Under the pieces are notes generated by a model. That model did no database searches. It saw only the letters and a list, made by a program, of their open reading frames with translations, and was not told the DNA's origin. A stretch of DNA of 64,000 nt from an uncultured Saprospiraceae bacterium (GTDB lineage: Bacteria > Bacteroidota > Bacteroidia > Chitinophagales > Saprospiraceae), in the NCBI GenBank assembly GCA_937961455.1, contig CALGNN010000014.1:1-64000 (forward strand). The letters run 5' to 3'. Numbering within the stretch: position 1 is the stretch's first letter; the number at the start of each line of letters is the position of its first letter. The position numbers and the translations under genes were made by a program. Positions 1-9,292 of the stretch are shown here, piece after piece.

Positions 1-137
1 ATTTTAGCTGTATTTTTAAAATGGATATTACCATGAAAGGAGCTCCTAGAACAAAGGATGAAGAGATAGCGCTTTATCAAGTAAAGGATGGGAAGATCGT
101 TTCTGAACAATTTTTCTACCCAGTCAGGCCACAATAA
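1..137 (+). CDS. NTF2-like / SnoaL-like protein, C-terminal fragment
   Basis: Only the last 44 codons lie in the window; the reading frame enters at base 3 and stops with TAA at 135-137. The visible end has a run of short beta-strand segments, with a DGKI turn followed by EQFFYPV. This is the usual end of the cone-shaped nuclear transport factor 2 / SnoaL-like fold seen in many small DUF4440-type proteins. The function cannot be told from this fragment. It is convergent with the lipoprotein gene that follows, and a hairpin separates the two. The family call rests on a short segment only. Confidence 0.55.
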   Translation, partial: FSCIFKMDITMKGAPRTKDEEIALYQVKDGKIVSEQFFYPVRPQ

Positions 138-144
138 AAAAAAT

Positions 145-182
145 ACAAACACTCTTGGCAAATTCTAACCAAGGGTGTTTGT
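145..182 (-). terminator. Hairpin terminator between convergent genes
   Basis: Arms 145-158 and 169-182 pair over 14 bp with one G-U, around a 10-nt loop. A run of seven A residues (137-143) lies on the left, so the minus-strand transcript ends in a U tract. It most clearly terminates the minus-strand lipoprotein gene and may also stop the plus-strand gene. Confidence 0.75.
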
Positions 183-218
183 AATTTCGGCTATCATATT
201 TTTTGATAATGGTGCACA

Positions 219-674
219 CTATTTTCGTTCACCTGAAAATTCGATACGATTGACTATGTGGGGTTGATTATGATCCCGATCAAATCTTCTACCTACCGCT
301 TCAATCATATCATCACCAACACCGAAGATGGTCAAGTTTTTCTCGATATCCCAACCATCATGTTTGAAAAATAAGCTATCAGGATTATCATTAATTATGG
401 TATCTGCCCAAGCAAAATTGAAGAGCGGCATGGTTGATCCGATGATAACTTGATCTCCTTCAAGACAGGTAATCCAAAGGGTATCATTAAAACTTTCAAT
501 GGTAGATTTATAAACCTCATAGTCAACAACCTCACCGTGCTCATCATACACGAGTTCGATTTTCTCTTCGTAAAGGACTGAATTTCCTACATAGGTATTG
601 CCTAGGATTTTTGGTTCTTCCTTATCACATGAGGTGATGAGTAGAAGGAGTAAAAAGCAAATGGTTGTTCTCAT
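219..674 (-). CDS. Hypothetical lipoprotein (151 aa)
   Basis: The N-terminus is a short basic start, a leucine-rich stretch and a lipobox ITSC with the Cys at residue 16, so the product should be lipidated and anchored in the envelope. The mature part is acidic and has no motif I recognise; it contains an NTYVG-like start and mixed beta-strand pattern. It stands alone on the minus strand, with a terminator-like hairpin downstream and a 210-bp gap to the next gene. Function unknown. Confidence 0.75.
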   Translation of the reverse strand: MRTTICFLLLLLITSCDKEEPKILGNTYVGNSVLYEEKIELVYDEHGEVVDYEVYKSTIESFNDTLWITCLEGDQVIIGSTMPLFNFAWADTIINDNPDSLFFKHDGWDIEKNLTIFGVGDDMIEAVGRRFDRDHNQPHIVNRIEFSGERK

Positions 675-884
675 GGAATAAAGTTATGTCATAAAAATAT
701 TTGAGACAACAGGGTATATACCCATTTTTTGATAAAAACATAAATATTGTTTGTACCATCCATACTATGCTACTTGATTTCAAATCGCTTAAAAACAAAG
801 AAGTTATTTTTTAAATAAAAAATTTCAATCAAAAAAGGATTTCAAGTTTACTTATCAAAGTGAATCAGAATAAAAAATAAAATA

Positions 885-1874
885 ATGATCATAGAAAACT
901 ACAAATCATTTAAAGGTGAGCACTGCGAAACAACTGCTCTTGGTGGCCTTTTATATCAATTAGATATTAACTTTTCAGAGGCTATGCTTTTTGGATTAGG
1001 TGAAGGCTTAGGATATATCATTTGGAATATGAAGATCATGGATTTTCCGTTTATAGGAGGCCGAGTTAAACCAGATATCTTAACAGAAAATCTTTGCCGG
1101 AATCTAAACTTGGTTCTTGACATAAAAGAAACAAGCTCTCTGAAGAAAGCTTGGAAAAACATTCAAGAACCCTTGTCAAAAAACCAAGCCGTAGGTTTGA
1201 AATTGGATTGTTATCATTTAGAATATTTTAACACAAAAATTCATTTCGCAGGTCATTATGTGAGTATGTATGGATACGATGAGTCGCATGCCTATTTGAA
1301 TGATACAAATCAACAAGGAAGAAATGTAAAAACAACTTTAGAGAATTTGGCTTTGGCAAGAAATGAAAAAGGTCCTATGTCCTCAAAAAATAGAAGCTTC
1401 ACCATAGAGCAAGTGGAAAAATTACCTGATTTAAAGAAAACCATTAAGAAAGCCATTTATAATAATGCTTCAGAATATTTAAATCCTCCTATCAAAAATT
1501 TAACCTATAAAGGCATTAAGAAAACAGCCACAGTTATTAAAGAATGGTTTGAAAGAAGCAATAATATTAAACATGAATTTCAAACTGCTGCATCGTTGAT
1601 GGAACGTGCTGGTACAGGGGGAGCATTATTTAGAAATTTATATAGAGACTTTCTGAAAGAAAGCGCAAATATGCTTCAATCGGAAGAGCTTGAATATGCT
1701 TATAAGGATTTCAAAAGAATTGCTTCCTTATGGACACAGGTATCAGAAAAATTTCATTTAATTGGAGCCACTAAAGAAGAGCGACATGTACTTGAAGCAT
1801 CCGAATTATTTCTTGAAATAGCGGAACACGAAAAAACCACTATGGAGTATTTACGCCAATATTGTGCTCCTTAA
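885..1874 (+). CDS. BtrH N-terminal domain / DUF4872-like protein
   Basis: This 329-aa cytosolic protein (no signal peptide) starts IENYKSFKGEHCETTAL and carries a Cys at 14, an AGHYV segment with His124, and a YLNDT segment with Asp140. This arrangement matches the papain-like BtrH N-terminal domain, named after the butirosin acyltransferase that transfers an acyl group from carrier protein to an amine. The C-terminal half (about 165-329) is helical and corresponds to DUF4872. No carrier protein, adenylation domain or other biosynthetic gene is nearby, so the substrate is unknown. Family assignment is from motif memory; acyl transfer is inference. Confidence 0.7.
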   Translation: MIIENYKSFKGEHCETTALGGLLYQLDINFSEAMLFGLGEGLGYIIWNMKIMDFPFIGGRVKPDILTENLCRNLNLVLDIKETSSLKKAWKNIQEPLSKNQAVGLKLDCYHLEYFNTKIHFAGHYVSMYGYDESHAYLNDTNQQGRNVKTTLENLALARNEKGPMSSKNRSFTIEQVEKLPDLKKTIKKAIYNNASEYLNPPIKNLTYKGIKKTATVIKEWFERSNNIKHEFQTAASLMERAGTGGALFRNLYRDFLKESANMLQSEELEYAYKDFKRIASLWTQVSEKFHLIGATKEERHVLEASELFLEIAEHEKTTMEYLRQYCAP

Positions 1875-2027
1875 CTCTTGGGCCCATTGATAATGGCTTT
1901 TGGTTTAGCTTAAGAGCTTATTGCTATCACGCGTCTTTTCAATGACAAAATCATGCACTTTATTAATTGTATTGACTTCCTATTCTTGAAAACTTAAGTG
2001 TATCTTAATGACTCAAGAAATTCATCT

Positions 2028-3608
2028 ATGAAGGCAGATGCCAAATGGAAAAATAATGTGTTGAATTTTATGTTGCTATTCCTTGTAACCATAGCTTCAC
2101 CTGTCATAGTATTTAGTCAAGTAGAAATTTGCAACAATGGAATAGATGATGACAATGACAATCTCATTGACCTCAATGATGATGATTGTGAATGCCAAGT
2201 TATCGAGCCAGTATCATTAATTCCCAACCCTTCTTTTGAAGACATGAATTGCTGTCCAAGCGATAGAAGTCAACTCGATTGTGCATCACTTTGGATTCAA
2301 GCTTCCGAGCCAACAACAGATTACATTCACACCTGCGACTGGTTAGGCTGGGACAACTTCCCCCCTCCTCAACCATTTCCAGACGGAGAAGGTATTATGG
2401 GATTTAGAGATGGAAGAGTTCGTAATAGTGGGCCCGAACCCTACTGGAAAGAATACGCTGGAGCCTGCTTATTGAATCCTTTACTTAAGGATTCGATTTA
2501 TCGTTTTCAATTTGATGTCGGATTTGTAAGTTCTCAATTTTCTCCTCCTATAGATATTTCATTTTTTGGAACTGCCAATTGTGACTATTTACCTTTCGGT
2601 GTTGGTAATCAAGATTTTGGTTGTCCTTCAAATAGTCCCAATTGGGAAAAGTTAGCAGAAGTAACTGTAGATGGTGGCTTAGGTGATAAGTGGGTAAATA
2701 CCTTTCTAACCATTGTTCCAGATAAAGATATCTACGCCATAGCTATTGGCCCAGATTGTAGTCCTGTATCCTCACCCGTGAGTTTATATTATTTCTTTGA
2801 CAATTTACTTTTAGCAAACTTTGATGCTTTTGATTTACAAATATCAGAACTAGACCACCCCTGTAGCCCAGACTATGCTTTGTCAGTTCCTTTTAATCCA
2901 AACTTTCAATATCAATGGTATTTAGATGGAATTGCTTTGCCAGGCGAAGAAGATGCGGAGCTCTCTCAAAATTATGGAGAAGGTGATTATCAAGTTAGAA
3001 TCGTAGAAGGATCTTCATGCAAGGTTTCTACAAAATTTACTTTTCAAAAGCCTTTTATAGATGCTATTGCTTATGAACCGATTTGTGATGGCAGCTTTTA
3101 TCAATTTGGAGATCTTCAACTGAGCGAGTCGGGTTTTTATATAGATACATTTAAAAATATTGATAATTGTGATTCTATAGTCTCCTTAGAGTTGGAAGTA
3201 ATTGGAAAGACCTACGATACATTGCAAGCTTCAATTTTTAAAGGAGATCGATTTGAGTTAGCTGGACAATTTTATAGAGATGAAGGCGCTTATGAATTGC
3301 GCTTTCCGTCTTCCATAGGTTGTGACAGTTTGGTTCTGCTAGAATTGAGTCACTTTAATATTTACATACCTAATGTCTTCAGTCCAAATCGTGATGGGAT
3401 TAATGATGCATTTCATCCATTTGCTCCAGCAAATGAAATCTCAACTTATACTATGCAGATTTTTGACCGATGGGGGAAGTTGGTATATGAAGGAACATCT
3501 TGGGATGGCAAGAATGAAGCTGCAGGTGTATACACCTACCTTATCCATTTCGAATTCAACTACGGTGCAACAAAAATTTGCTCTGGAGATATATCACTGG
3601 TTAAATGA
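2028..3608 (+). CDS. T9SS type B sorting domain protein
   Basis: Secreted protein. An upstream GTG at 1998 is possible, but the ATG at 2028 gives a better signal peptide (basic start, hydrophobic core, cleavage near VFSQ). An Asp-rich turn of the type NGIDDDNDNLIDLNDDDC follows; this Ca-binding segment is common at the start of Bacteroidota surface proteins. The middle holds a jelly-roll-like region and Ig/PKD-like strands. The last 85 residues start with YIPNVFSPNRDGIND, then FDRWGKLVYEG and WDGKN, the hallmark of the gliding-motility-associated type B C-terminal domain, which directs export by the type IX system. Ligand unknown. Confidence 0.88.
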   Translation: MKADAKWKNNVLNFMLLFLVTIASPVIVFSQVEICNNGIDDDNDNLIDLNDDDCECQVIEPVSLIPNPSFEDMNCCPSDRSQLDCASLWIQASEPTTDYIHTCDWLGWDNFPPPQPFPDGEGIMGFRDGRVRNSGPEPYWKEYAGACLLNPLLKDSIYRFQFDVGFVSSQFSPPIDISFFGTANCDYLPFGVGNQDFGCPSNSPNWEKLAEVTVDGGLGDKWVNTFLTIVPDKDIYAIAIGPDCSPVSSPVSLYYFFDNLLLANFDAFDLQISELDHPCSPDYALSVPFNPNFQYQWYLDGIALPGEEDAELSQNYGEGDYQVRIVEGSSCKVSTKFTFQKPFIDAIAYEPICDGSFYQFGDLQLSESGFYIDTFKNIDNCDSIVSLELEVIGKTYDTLQASIFKGDRFELAGQFYRDEGAYELRFPSSIGCDSLVLLELSHFNIYIPNVFSPNRDGINDAFHPFAPANEISTYTMQIFDRWGKLVYEGTSWDGKNEAAGVYTYLIHFEFNYGATKICSGDISLVK

Positions 3609-3672
3609 TTTTTCTTAATCATGAAGTATGCAACCATTCATCAGCATGTATTGTCCTTAAGAAAAACATGCA

Positions 3673-4845
3673 ATGAAAAAGAACAAAACCCTAACTAGCT
3701 TTTTTTGCCTATTCATTTTAATTTCCTGTGGCAAAAATGACCTATTTGACCACGACAATAATTTAAACTTTTCAGAAAACTTACAACTACTCGCCGACAA
3801 CTACGTAGAATGGGGCTTCCCAGGCATGGTGTTGCTTGTTGATCATCCTGACAAAGGATTACATATAATTGAAAGCGGAGAAGCAAGCACTGAAGATGGA
3901 ACAAAAATCACAAGGGATCATATATTTCATTCTGCAAGCGTAATGAAATTATATACTGCAGTTTGTATTTATATGCTTGAAGAACAGGGTTTATTAAATA
4001 CCAACGATTTAATTAAAGATCACTTAACAACTGATGTACTTGAAGATATACCTAATGGGAATGAGGCAACGATTAAACAATTATTAAATCATAGCAGTGG
4101 TATTCCAGATTTTGCTTCTCAAGATGAATACATAAATGATCTATTAGCCTTTGTTGATGGAGGAGACGAACCAAAAGAAGAGCTGACATATATAAAGGGA
4201 TTGAGTCCTGATTTCTCTGCAGGTTCAAATAACGCATATAGCAATACTGGACCTTATATTCTGCACCTGATTGTTGCCTCGGCAAGTGGACAGGACTTCC
4301 CTACTTTCTTCCTTGAAAACATCATAGAACCGCTATAACTAGAAAATACATTTTATGGTAACTTGCCTTCAGCGATCGATTATGATAGAGTCCCCAATTA
4401 TTATATTGATTGGGATGATAATGGCAACTTAAGTAATTCAACAAATTTAGAGAATACGGTAACTCAAACTTTTGAAGGCTATAGTGGTTTATTGGCAAGC
4501 ATTGAAGACTATCACACATTTATGAAAGCTTTGTTTCAAGACGGGACCTTGCTAAGTAAAACTTCTGTTGACAAAATGAAAGCAACAAGTCATGATAAAA
4601 ACTTTGGATATGGCCAAGACCTTGAAGTCATCCACTCCAATAAATATCCAGACAAATACGGTCACAAAGGTGGAACACAATCTTCTTCTTTTTATTACCC
4701 TGATCAAGATTGCATTGTTATTTCGATGCTGAACTATAGCTTTCTTTCAGGAGATTCACCCTTTGATGAAAAAGGAATCGCCTTAGATAAGATTGGAGAA
4801 AATAAAAACCTAATTGGAGAAATTGAACGTTGTTTATTTAAGTAA
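3673..4845 (+). pseudogene. Class C beta-lactamase-type serine hydrolase lipoprotein, interrupted by an in-frame stop
   Basis: One open frame of 390 codons is broken only by TAA at 4336-4338. The first part (221 aa) has a lipobox ISC (Cys19), the SVMK catalytic Ser-x-x-Lys motif (Ser89, Lys92) and a YSN motif. The second part (from 4339) continues without frameshift: LENTFYG follows the usual IIEPL segment, and an HKGG motif near the end is the third active-site box. An AAA (Lys) to TAA change would explain the break. No convincing ATG restarts the second half. Family members are penicillin-binding-protein-like esterases or peptidases. Either a recent pseudogene, stop readthrough, or a sequencing error. 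Confidence 0.8.
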
Positions 4846-5007
4846 TTCTTCTTTAAAAGGAGGAATTGATACCAAAAAAAGAAGAAAGAACTCCATTCAA
4901 CTAATATGTTGTTTATTAAAGATATTCTAAGTTACATTTGACTTATTAGATGTTATTTTAATACTATAAATCATTAAGCTATAATTAATAGTTTTATTTA
5001 GTAGATA

Positions 5008-5039
5008 AAGACTGTGCTGTATTGAAACGGCACAGTCTT
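5008..5039 (+). terminator. Hairpin in the 304-bp gap before the LytTR gene
   Basis: Arms AAGACTGTGC (5008-5017) and its exact complement (5030-5039) can form a stable stem, extended inward by three weaker pairs. Only a weak T-rich stretch follows, so it is a modest terminator or a processing hairpin. The rest of 4846-5149 is AT-rich and shows no gene. Confidence 0.45.
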
Positions 5040-5149
5040 ATCATTTCTAACTAGTCTAAATATCCTGTTTTAGATTCTTTTTTAATACCATCACAGACAA
5101 TAGATAAAAGGCTTTTGTGTCAAGGGTATCTTTTGTACCTTAAGCAATA

Positions 5150-5977
5150 ATGATCAAAAATCTATTAGAATTATTACAGAAACCTTTCCCTGAAATGGAA
5201 GGCAGATTTGGGCTTCTCAAATTAATCGCCCTGATCAGTTTATTTGTAACATTCTTCCTTTATGTATTTCAACCTTTTGGGATAGCAGACCTAGGAGAGG
5301 ATAAACTCTGGATTTGCTTAGGCTTCGGCAGTATGACTTTCATAGCATGTTTAATCTATGAGTTGACCATCACTCCCCTGCTCCATTTATTAGGTGTCAG
5401 AAAAAACTGGACTTTTGCCAAATGGCTAGTTAACAACCTTGGCTTGTTATTCATAATAAGTCTTGCCAATTTTCTCTTCATTAGAATTTCCTTTTTTGGA
5501 TACATACAATGGGAGTTATTTCCTACGATGTTATATGGTAATTTTATGATAGGCATAATTCCATTTACTGTATGGGGAGCATATTCATTAATTAGAAAGG
5601 AACGCAAATATCAGGGAATTGCATCAGAGATTAACAAGACTCAATCCTTTACCCAACAGAAAGATGCAAGTACACCACAAGTGATTTTTTCTATTTCTTC
5701 GGAACATATCAGATATGTAGAAGCTTTACAAAATTATGTCAAGATCGGATACTTGAATAAAGAAGGAGAATGGAAAGAGCAAGTAGAACGGTTTACTTTG
5801 AAACAAGTATTAAAGGAGGCTGAAGGAAGCAACATTGTAAAATGTCATAGATCTTATTTAGTAAACAAAGATTACATCATACAAACAACAGGAAATGCAC
5901 AAGGTCTTTTATTATCCTTGTCCAAATGCCCAAAAGAAATTCCGGTGTCTAGAAGTTTTGTAGCTCATTTTCGCTAA
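5150..5977 (+). CDS. Membrane-bound LytTR-domain transcription regulator
   Basis: The 275-aa protein has four hydrophobic segments (about 22-45, 52-72, 87-108, 118-145) followed by a linker and a C-terminal LytTR DNA-binding domain (about 170-273). The latter shows the VEALQNYVKI segment, the KCHRSYLVN motif and a final PVSRSF segment. LytTR domains bind imperfect direct repeats in promoters. There is no receiver domain, so signal input is probably through the membrane part. It precedes the amidohydrolase gene by 157 bp on the same strand, and that gene may be a target. The signal sensed is unknown. Confidence 0.88.
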   Translation: MIKNLLELLQKPFPEMEGRFGLLKLIALISLFVTFFLYVFQPFGIADLGEDKLWICLGFGSMTFIACLIYELTITPLLHLLGVRKNWTFAKWLVNNLGLLFIISLANFLFIRISFFGYIQWELFPTMLYGNFMIGIIPFTVWGAYSLIRKERKYQGIASEINKTQSFTQQKDASTPQVIFSISSEHIRYVEALQNYVKIGYLNKEGEWKEQVERFTLKQVLKEAEGSNIVKCHRSYLVNKDYIIQTTGNAQGLLLSLSKCPKEIPVSRSFVAHFR

Positions 5978-6134
5978 GAATTTTAAGATAAAACCTTGTA
6001 TTTCGTCCCAAAGCCTTGTATTTAGTCACTTGTTCTATGTAATTCATCCCTTAGAATACCACTCGTCACATTGACTTTGCTTATGATTTCAGCTTGTCCT
6101 AAGTTTGAATCATCAAACAAAAAACACAGATATC

Positions 6135-7679
6135 ATGAATTGGAAAAAAGCCCTTAAATATTTCGGAATTGGATTTTTAGTATTAAACATAATTGGAGGA
6201 ATCTATATGCATCGCGTTGGAACACGTATGTATGGCGGTCTAACACAAAAAGTAGATCACAAGCAATTTCAAGCTAAGACAGGCAGCTTTATAATTAAGA
6301 ATGCGAAAGTATTATCTAGTGATGGAAATGAATTTATTTCTGGTAAAGATGTATGGATCGAAAATGGAAAAATCAAAAGCATAGACACTAGTCTTCAAAT
6401 CACTTCAAACATCGAAGTAATTGACGGAGCCGATCGTTTCCTCATACCTGGATTAATTGATGCACATGTGCATTTATTCCAGAGTCCTAATGATTTGCTA
6501 TTGTATATAGCTAATGGCGTTACAGAAGCTAGAGAATTAATTGGGAGTGATGAGCATTTGCGATGGAGAGAAGAAATTGAAAATGGTAGGATTGGACCTA
6601 AGCTATTTGTTGCTTCTCCTAGACTTGGAAGTTTTGGCAAACTCGTTGGTTGGTTCATGTCCTATTCTCAAGGTTTTTTAAATATAAGTACAGCTGCTGA
6701 TGCGGAGAAAAAAGTACAAGAACTATATGACAAGGGATACGATGGCCTCAAAATCTACAGTCATTTAAATAAGGAAAGTTATTTAGCCATTTGTAAAAAA
6801 GCCAATGAATTAAATATGCCAGTCTTTGGACACATTCCTTGGAGTATTGACTTTGAAGATGTATGGGAAAATGGGCAAGGTGATGTAGCCCATTTTGAAG
6901 AAATCATGAATGCCTTAAGAAGAGAATTCTATGCTTACGATGAAGCTGAATTAAAAAGTCTAATTGGAAATATTCAAGATGAAAATGAAGCATTGTTGGC
7001 GTACATCAATCATCGGAGTGATGATATCGCAAGCAGTTTAAACCAACATAATATCACTGTAACATCCACCTTGTGGCTCACCCAAAGTTTTGTCAGACAA
7101 AAATTTGAATTGGATCAAATCCTTTCTGAGGTAGCTTTAGCTTATGAAAATCCAGGAATAAGTGAGGGCACACCTATAATTCCTAAGGCCATAGGATGGT
7201 TACCTAAAACGAATCGATATCTTGATGATGCTAACTTAACGGATGAAGAAAAAGCTGGCAGCAAAGCATTTTGGGATACCTATGGAAATGCATGCCAATT
7301 ACTTGCAAAAAACTTATCTGAAAGAGGTGTTACTATATTGGCTGGGACAGATGCCAATCTTCCTCCTACGGTTCCTGGCTTTTCATTGCATGATGAGCTC
7401 ATTGCATTAAACAAGGCAGGAATGAGTCCAACTGAAGTATTGAAATCCGCAACCATAAATCCTGCGAATTGGTTAAAAAGTAATTCTGGACAAATAAGCC
7501 AAGGCTTTGATGCAAATTTGATTTTACTAGATAAAAACCCCTTAGAAAATATTGAAAATACTAAAGCCATTAACACTGTAATTGCAAAGGGTCATGTATA
7601 CGATAGAAGCTTATTAAATGAAATTTTAGCTGCTGTAAAGAAAGCCAATGATCAAAGTAGAAAAGTATCAATTGAGTAG
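6135..7679 (+). CDS. Metal-dependent amidohydrolase family protein
   Basis: Start chosen at the ATG at 6135 (MNWKKALKYF) rather than a TTG ten codons upstream. An N-terminal membrane segment (FGIGFLVLNIIGGIYM) would anchor it in the inner membrane or act as an uncleaved signal. The catalytic part is a TIM barrel with the metal-binding HxH in LIDAHVHLF (His111 and His113 from this start), a GHIPWS segment, and the late Asp in GTDANLP. The C-terminal composite beta segment (GFDANLILLDKNPL) is typical of imidazolonepropionase/prolidase-like amidohydrolases. The substrate cannot be told; LytTR control by the upstream gene is inference. Confidence 0.85.
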   Translation: MNWKKALKYFGIGFLVLNIIGGIYMHRVGTRMYGGLTQKVDHKQFQAKTGSFIIKNAKVLSSDGNEFISGKDVWIENGKIKSIDTSLQITSNIEVIDGADRFLIPGLIDAHVHLFQSPNDLLLYIANGVTEARELIGSDEHLRWREEIENGRIGPKLFVASPRLGSFGKLVGWFMSYSQGFLNISTAADAEKKVQELYDKGYDGLKIYSHLNKESYLAICKKANELNMPVFGHIPWSIDFEDVWENGQGDVAHFEEIMNALRREFYAYDEAELKSLIGNIQDENEALLAYINHRSDDIASSLNQHNITVTSTLWLTQSFVRQKFELDQILSEVALAYENPGISEGTPIIPKAIGWLPKTNRYLDDANLTDEEKAGSKAFWDTYGNACQLLAKNLSERGVTILAGTDANLPPTVPGFSLHDELIALNKAGMSPTEVLKSATINPANWLKSNSGQISQGFDANLILLDKNPLENIENTKAINTVIAKGHVYDRSLLNEILAAVKKANDQSRKVSIE

Positions 7680-7883
7680 TGATGGTAGAAATTATAGAAT
7701 GTAAATTTAATAATACAAGCAAACCATTTTTTCTTGACATTTGAAAATAAAACTATGGTATTCTTTTTTAGCAAAAACTTTTTAGTAATTCTTAAAAAGA
7801 CGCTTAGCTTTCATTCAAAAATCTCAAAAACATAGGAGCCAACTATAATTCTTATTATTATGTATTGTATTAAATTTTAGTTT

Positions 7884-9167
7884 ATCAAAAAGCATCATAT
7901 AGTAATCTGCTTAATACTCCTCTTCCCTATTATGGCTAAGGGGCAAAGCACAACTGTACAAATCTTTGACAAGGATCAAAATGTACCTTTAATTGGAGCT
8001 ACTGCAATCAATGAACAAACGGGAGCAGGTGCGGTATCTGATAAAGATGGGTTGATCCTCATTGAAAAAGGAAGTCCTGATGATCTTATCAGCTTTAGCT
8101 ATTTAGGATATCAATCTTTGTCCTATAGTTTTAAGGATTTGCCAAAAGCTATATATATCAAAAGTATCAGTAATTTATTAAATGAAATCACCGTCTATGC
8201 CAAGACTTCACCCACTCCTTTGACTAAAAATAATGAAACCATAAAGGACTTCATTATTGATGGAGAACGAATAATAATGCTTTCAAAAAATGATGGAGAA
8301 AAATTTGTTCTAAAGCTAAGCCATCATGATGCGAAGGTGATTAGTACTTTAAAAATAGAACCGAAGCTTCGTTCAATTGAGGCCTTTTATACCAGTTGTA
8401 CAGGTTCACATTTTTTAATTGGCAGTACAGAAGTTCTACAATTACATATTGAAGAAGACGAAATCAAAATAATAGATCGCGCGGACAGAAAGCTCTTTGA
8501 TAAACTTATCAAACCATGTCTTTCAGAAAACGACAACTACTATTATTTTCAAAAAACTAAAATCAAAAAGCAGATAGCTTCAATTTACGCGATAGACAAA
8601 AAAACTAATGAGGCCTATTTGTTTGCAGGAGTTTCTGATGACGAAAATTTGAAGCGCTACCCATATGATAAGCCTTACATGGATTATGCTGATGGAACTG
8701 GCCCTCTCTACCTAGGCATTCATGCACAAGATGCTAGAGATGCAATTCAGTGGGGAGATATGCTGAATGTGATTTTCTATGTACCTGTTGATTATCATAT
8801 AATGAGTCACAATGACAGAATGTTGCTTTTTGATCATGAAAAATATCGCCTACATATTTTTGATCAAGTAGGCAATCTAATAGAAAAGCATCCTATAGAA
8901 TACCCAAAGCAAAAAGGTTGGAAGAGCAACAATAACATGTATTTTGATCAAGCTACTGGAGCGTTATATGCCGTTCATAAAATAGGTGTTTACAAATACA
9001 TTACCTTAATTGATCTTGAAAACGGAGCAACCAAAAAGCGATATGTTTTAAGAGAAGCATTCATGGAAAATATGGCCATTTATAATGGAGTAGTATACTT
9101 TACTAATTCAACAGCTGTAGAAGGTGCTCGAATTTTAAAAAAGTTATCACTTGACACAATGGATTAG
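7884..9167 (+). CDS. Secreted protein, carboxypeptidase-like regulatory domain plus beta-propeller-like region; apparent ATC start
   Basis: The first in-frame ATG (7932) lies inside what is clearly a signal peptide. Reading back in frame gives IKKHHIVICLILLLFPIMAKG, preceded by Phe and a stop at 7878-7880. The codon at 7884 is ATC exactly where ATG is expected, so the start has apparently mutated or is non-canonical. The mature protein begins with a CarboxypepD_reg-like fold (VQIFDKDQNVPLIGATAIN, then ISFSYLGYQ) and continues as repeated beta strands resembling a 6-bladed propeller. With only the 7932 ATG, export would be lost. Function unknown, probably envelope-associated. Confidence 0.65.
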   Translation: MKKHHIVICLILLFPIMAKGQSTTVQIFDKDQNVPLIGATAINEQTGAGAVSDKDGLILIEKGSPDDLISFSYLGYQSLSYSFKDLPKAIYIKSISNLLNEITVYAKTSPTPLTKNNETIKDFIIDGERIIMLSKNDGEKFVLKLSHHDAKVISTLKIEPKLRSIEAFYTSCTGSHFLIGSTEVLQLHIEEDEIKIIDRADRKLFDKLIKPCLSENDNYYYFQKTKIKKQIASIYAIDKKTNEAYLFAGVSDDENLKRYPYDKPYMDYADGTGPLYLGIHAQDARDAIQWGDMLNVIFYVPVDYHIMSHNDRMLLFDHEKYRLHIFDQVGNLIEKHPIEYPKQKGWKSNNNMYFDQATGALYAVHKIGVYKYITLIDLENGATKKRYVLREAFMENMAIYNGVVYFTNSTAVEGARILKKLSLDTMD

Positions 9168-9292
9168 ACTTGTGGTTTAATTCAATAAATATTTAGATCT
9201 TATATCATCTCATTATAAATCATTAATTTCATAAATGGTGTAGGTAGAAGTGCGCAACCAACTATTCATTTATTAATTTTATCTAAAATTCT

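Noticed and set aside
956-1162. Minus-strand frame over the BtrH-like gene
   Set aside because: Shadow of the real gene; its composition has no coding character.
1998-2027. GTG start at 1998 for the type B T9SS protein
   Set aside because: Possible, but the ATG at 2028 gives a cleaner signal peptide; the upstream ten residues are polar and would spoil the n-region.
3373-3618. A second small gene over the end of the T9SS type B protein
   Set aside because: It is an out-of-frame shadow of the type B sorting domain with no family features.
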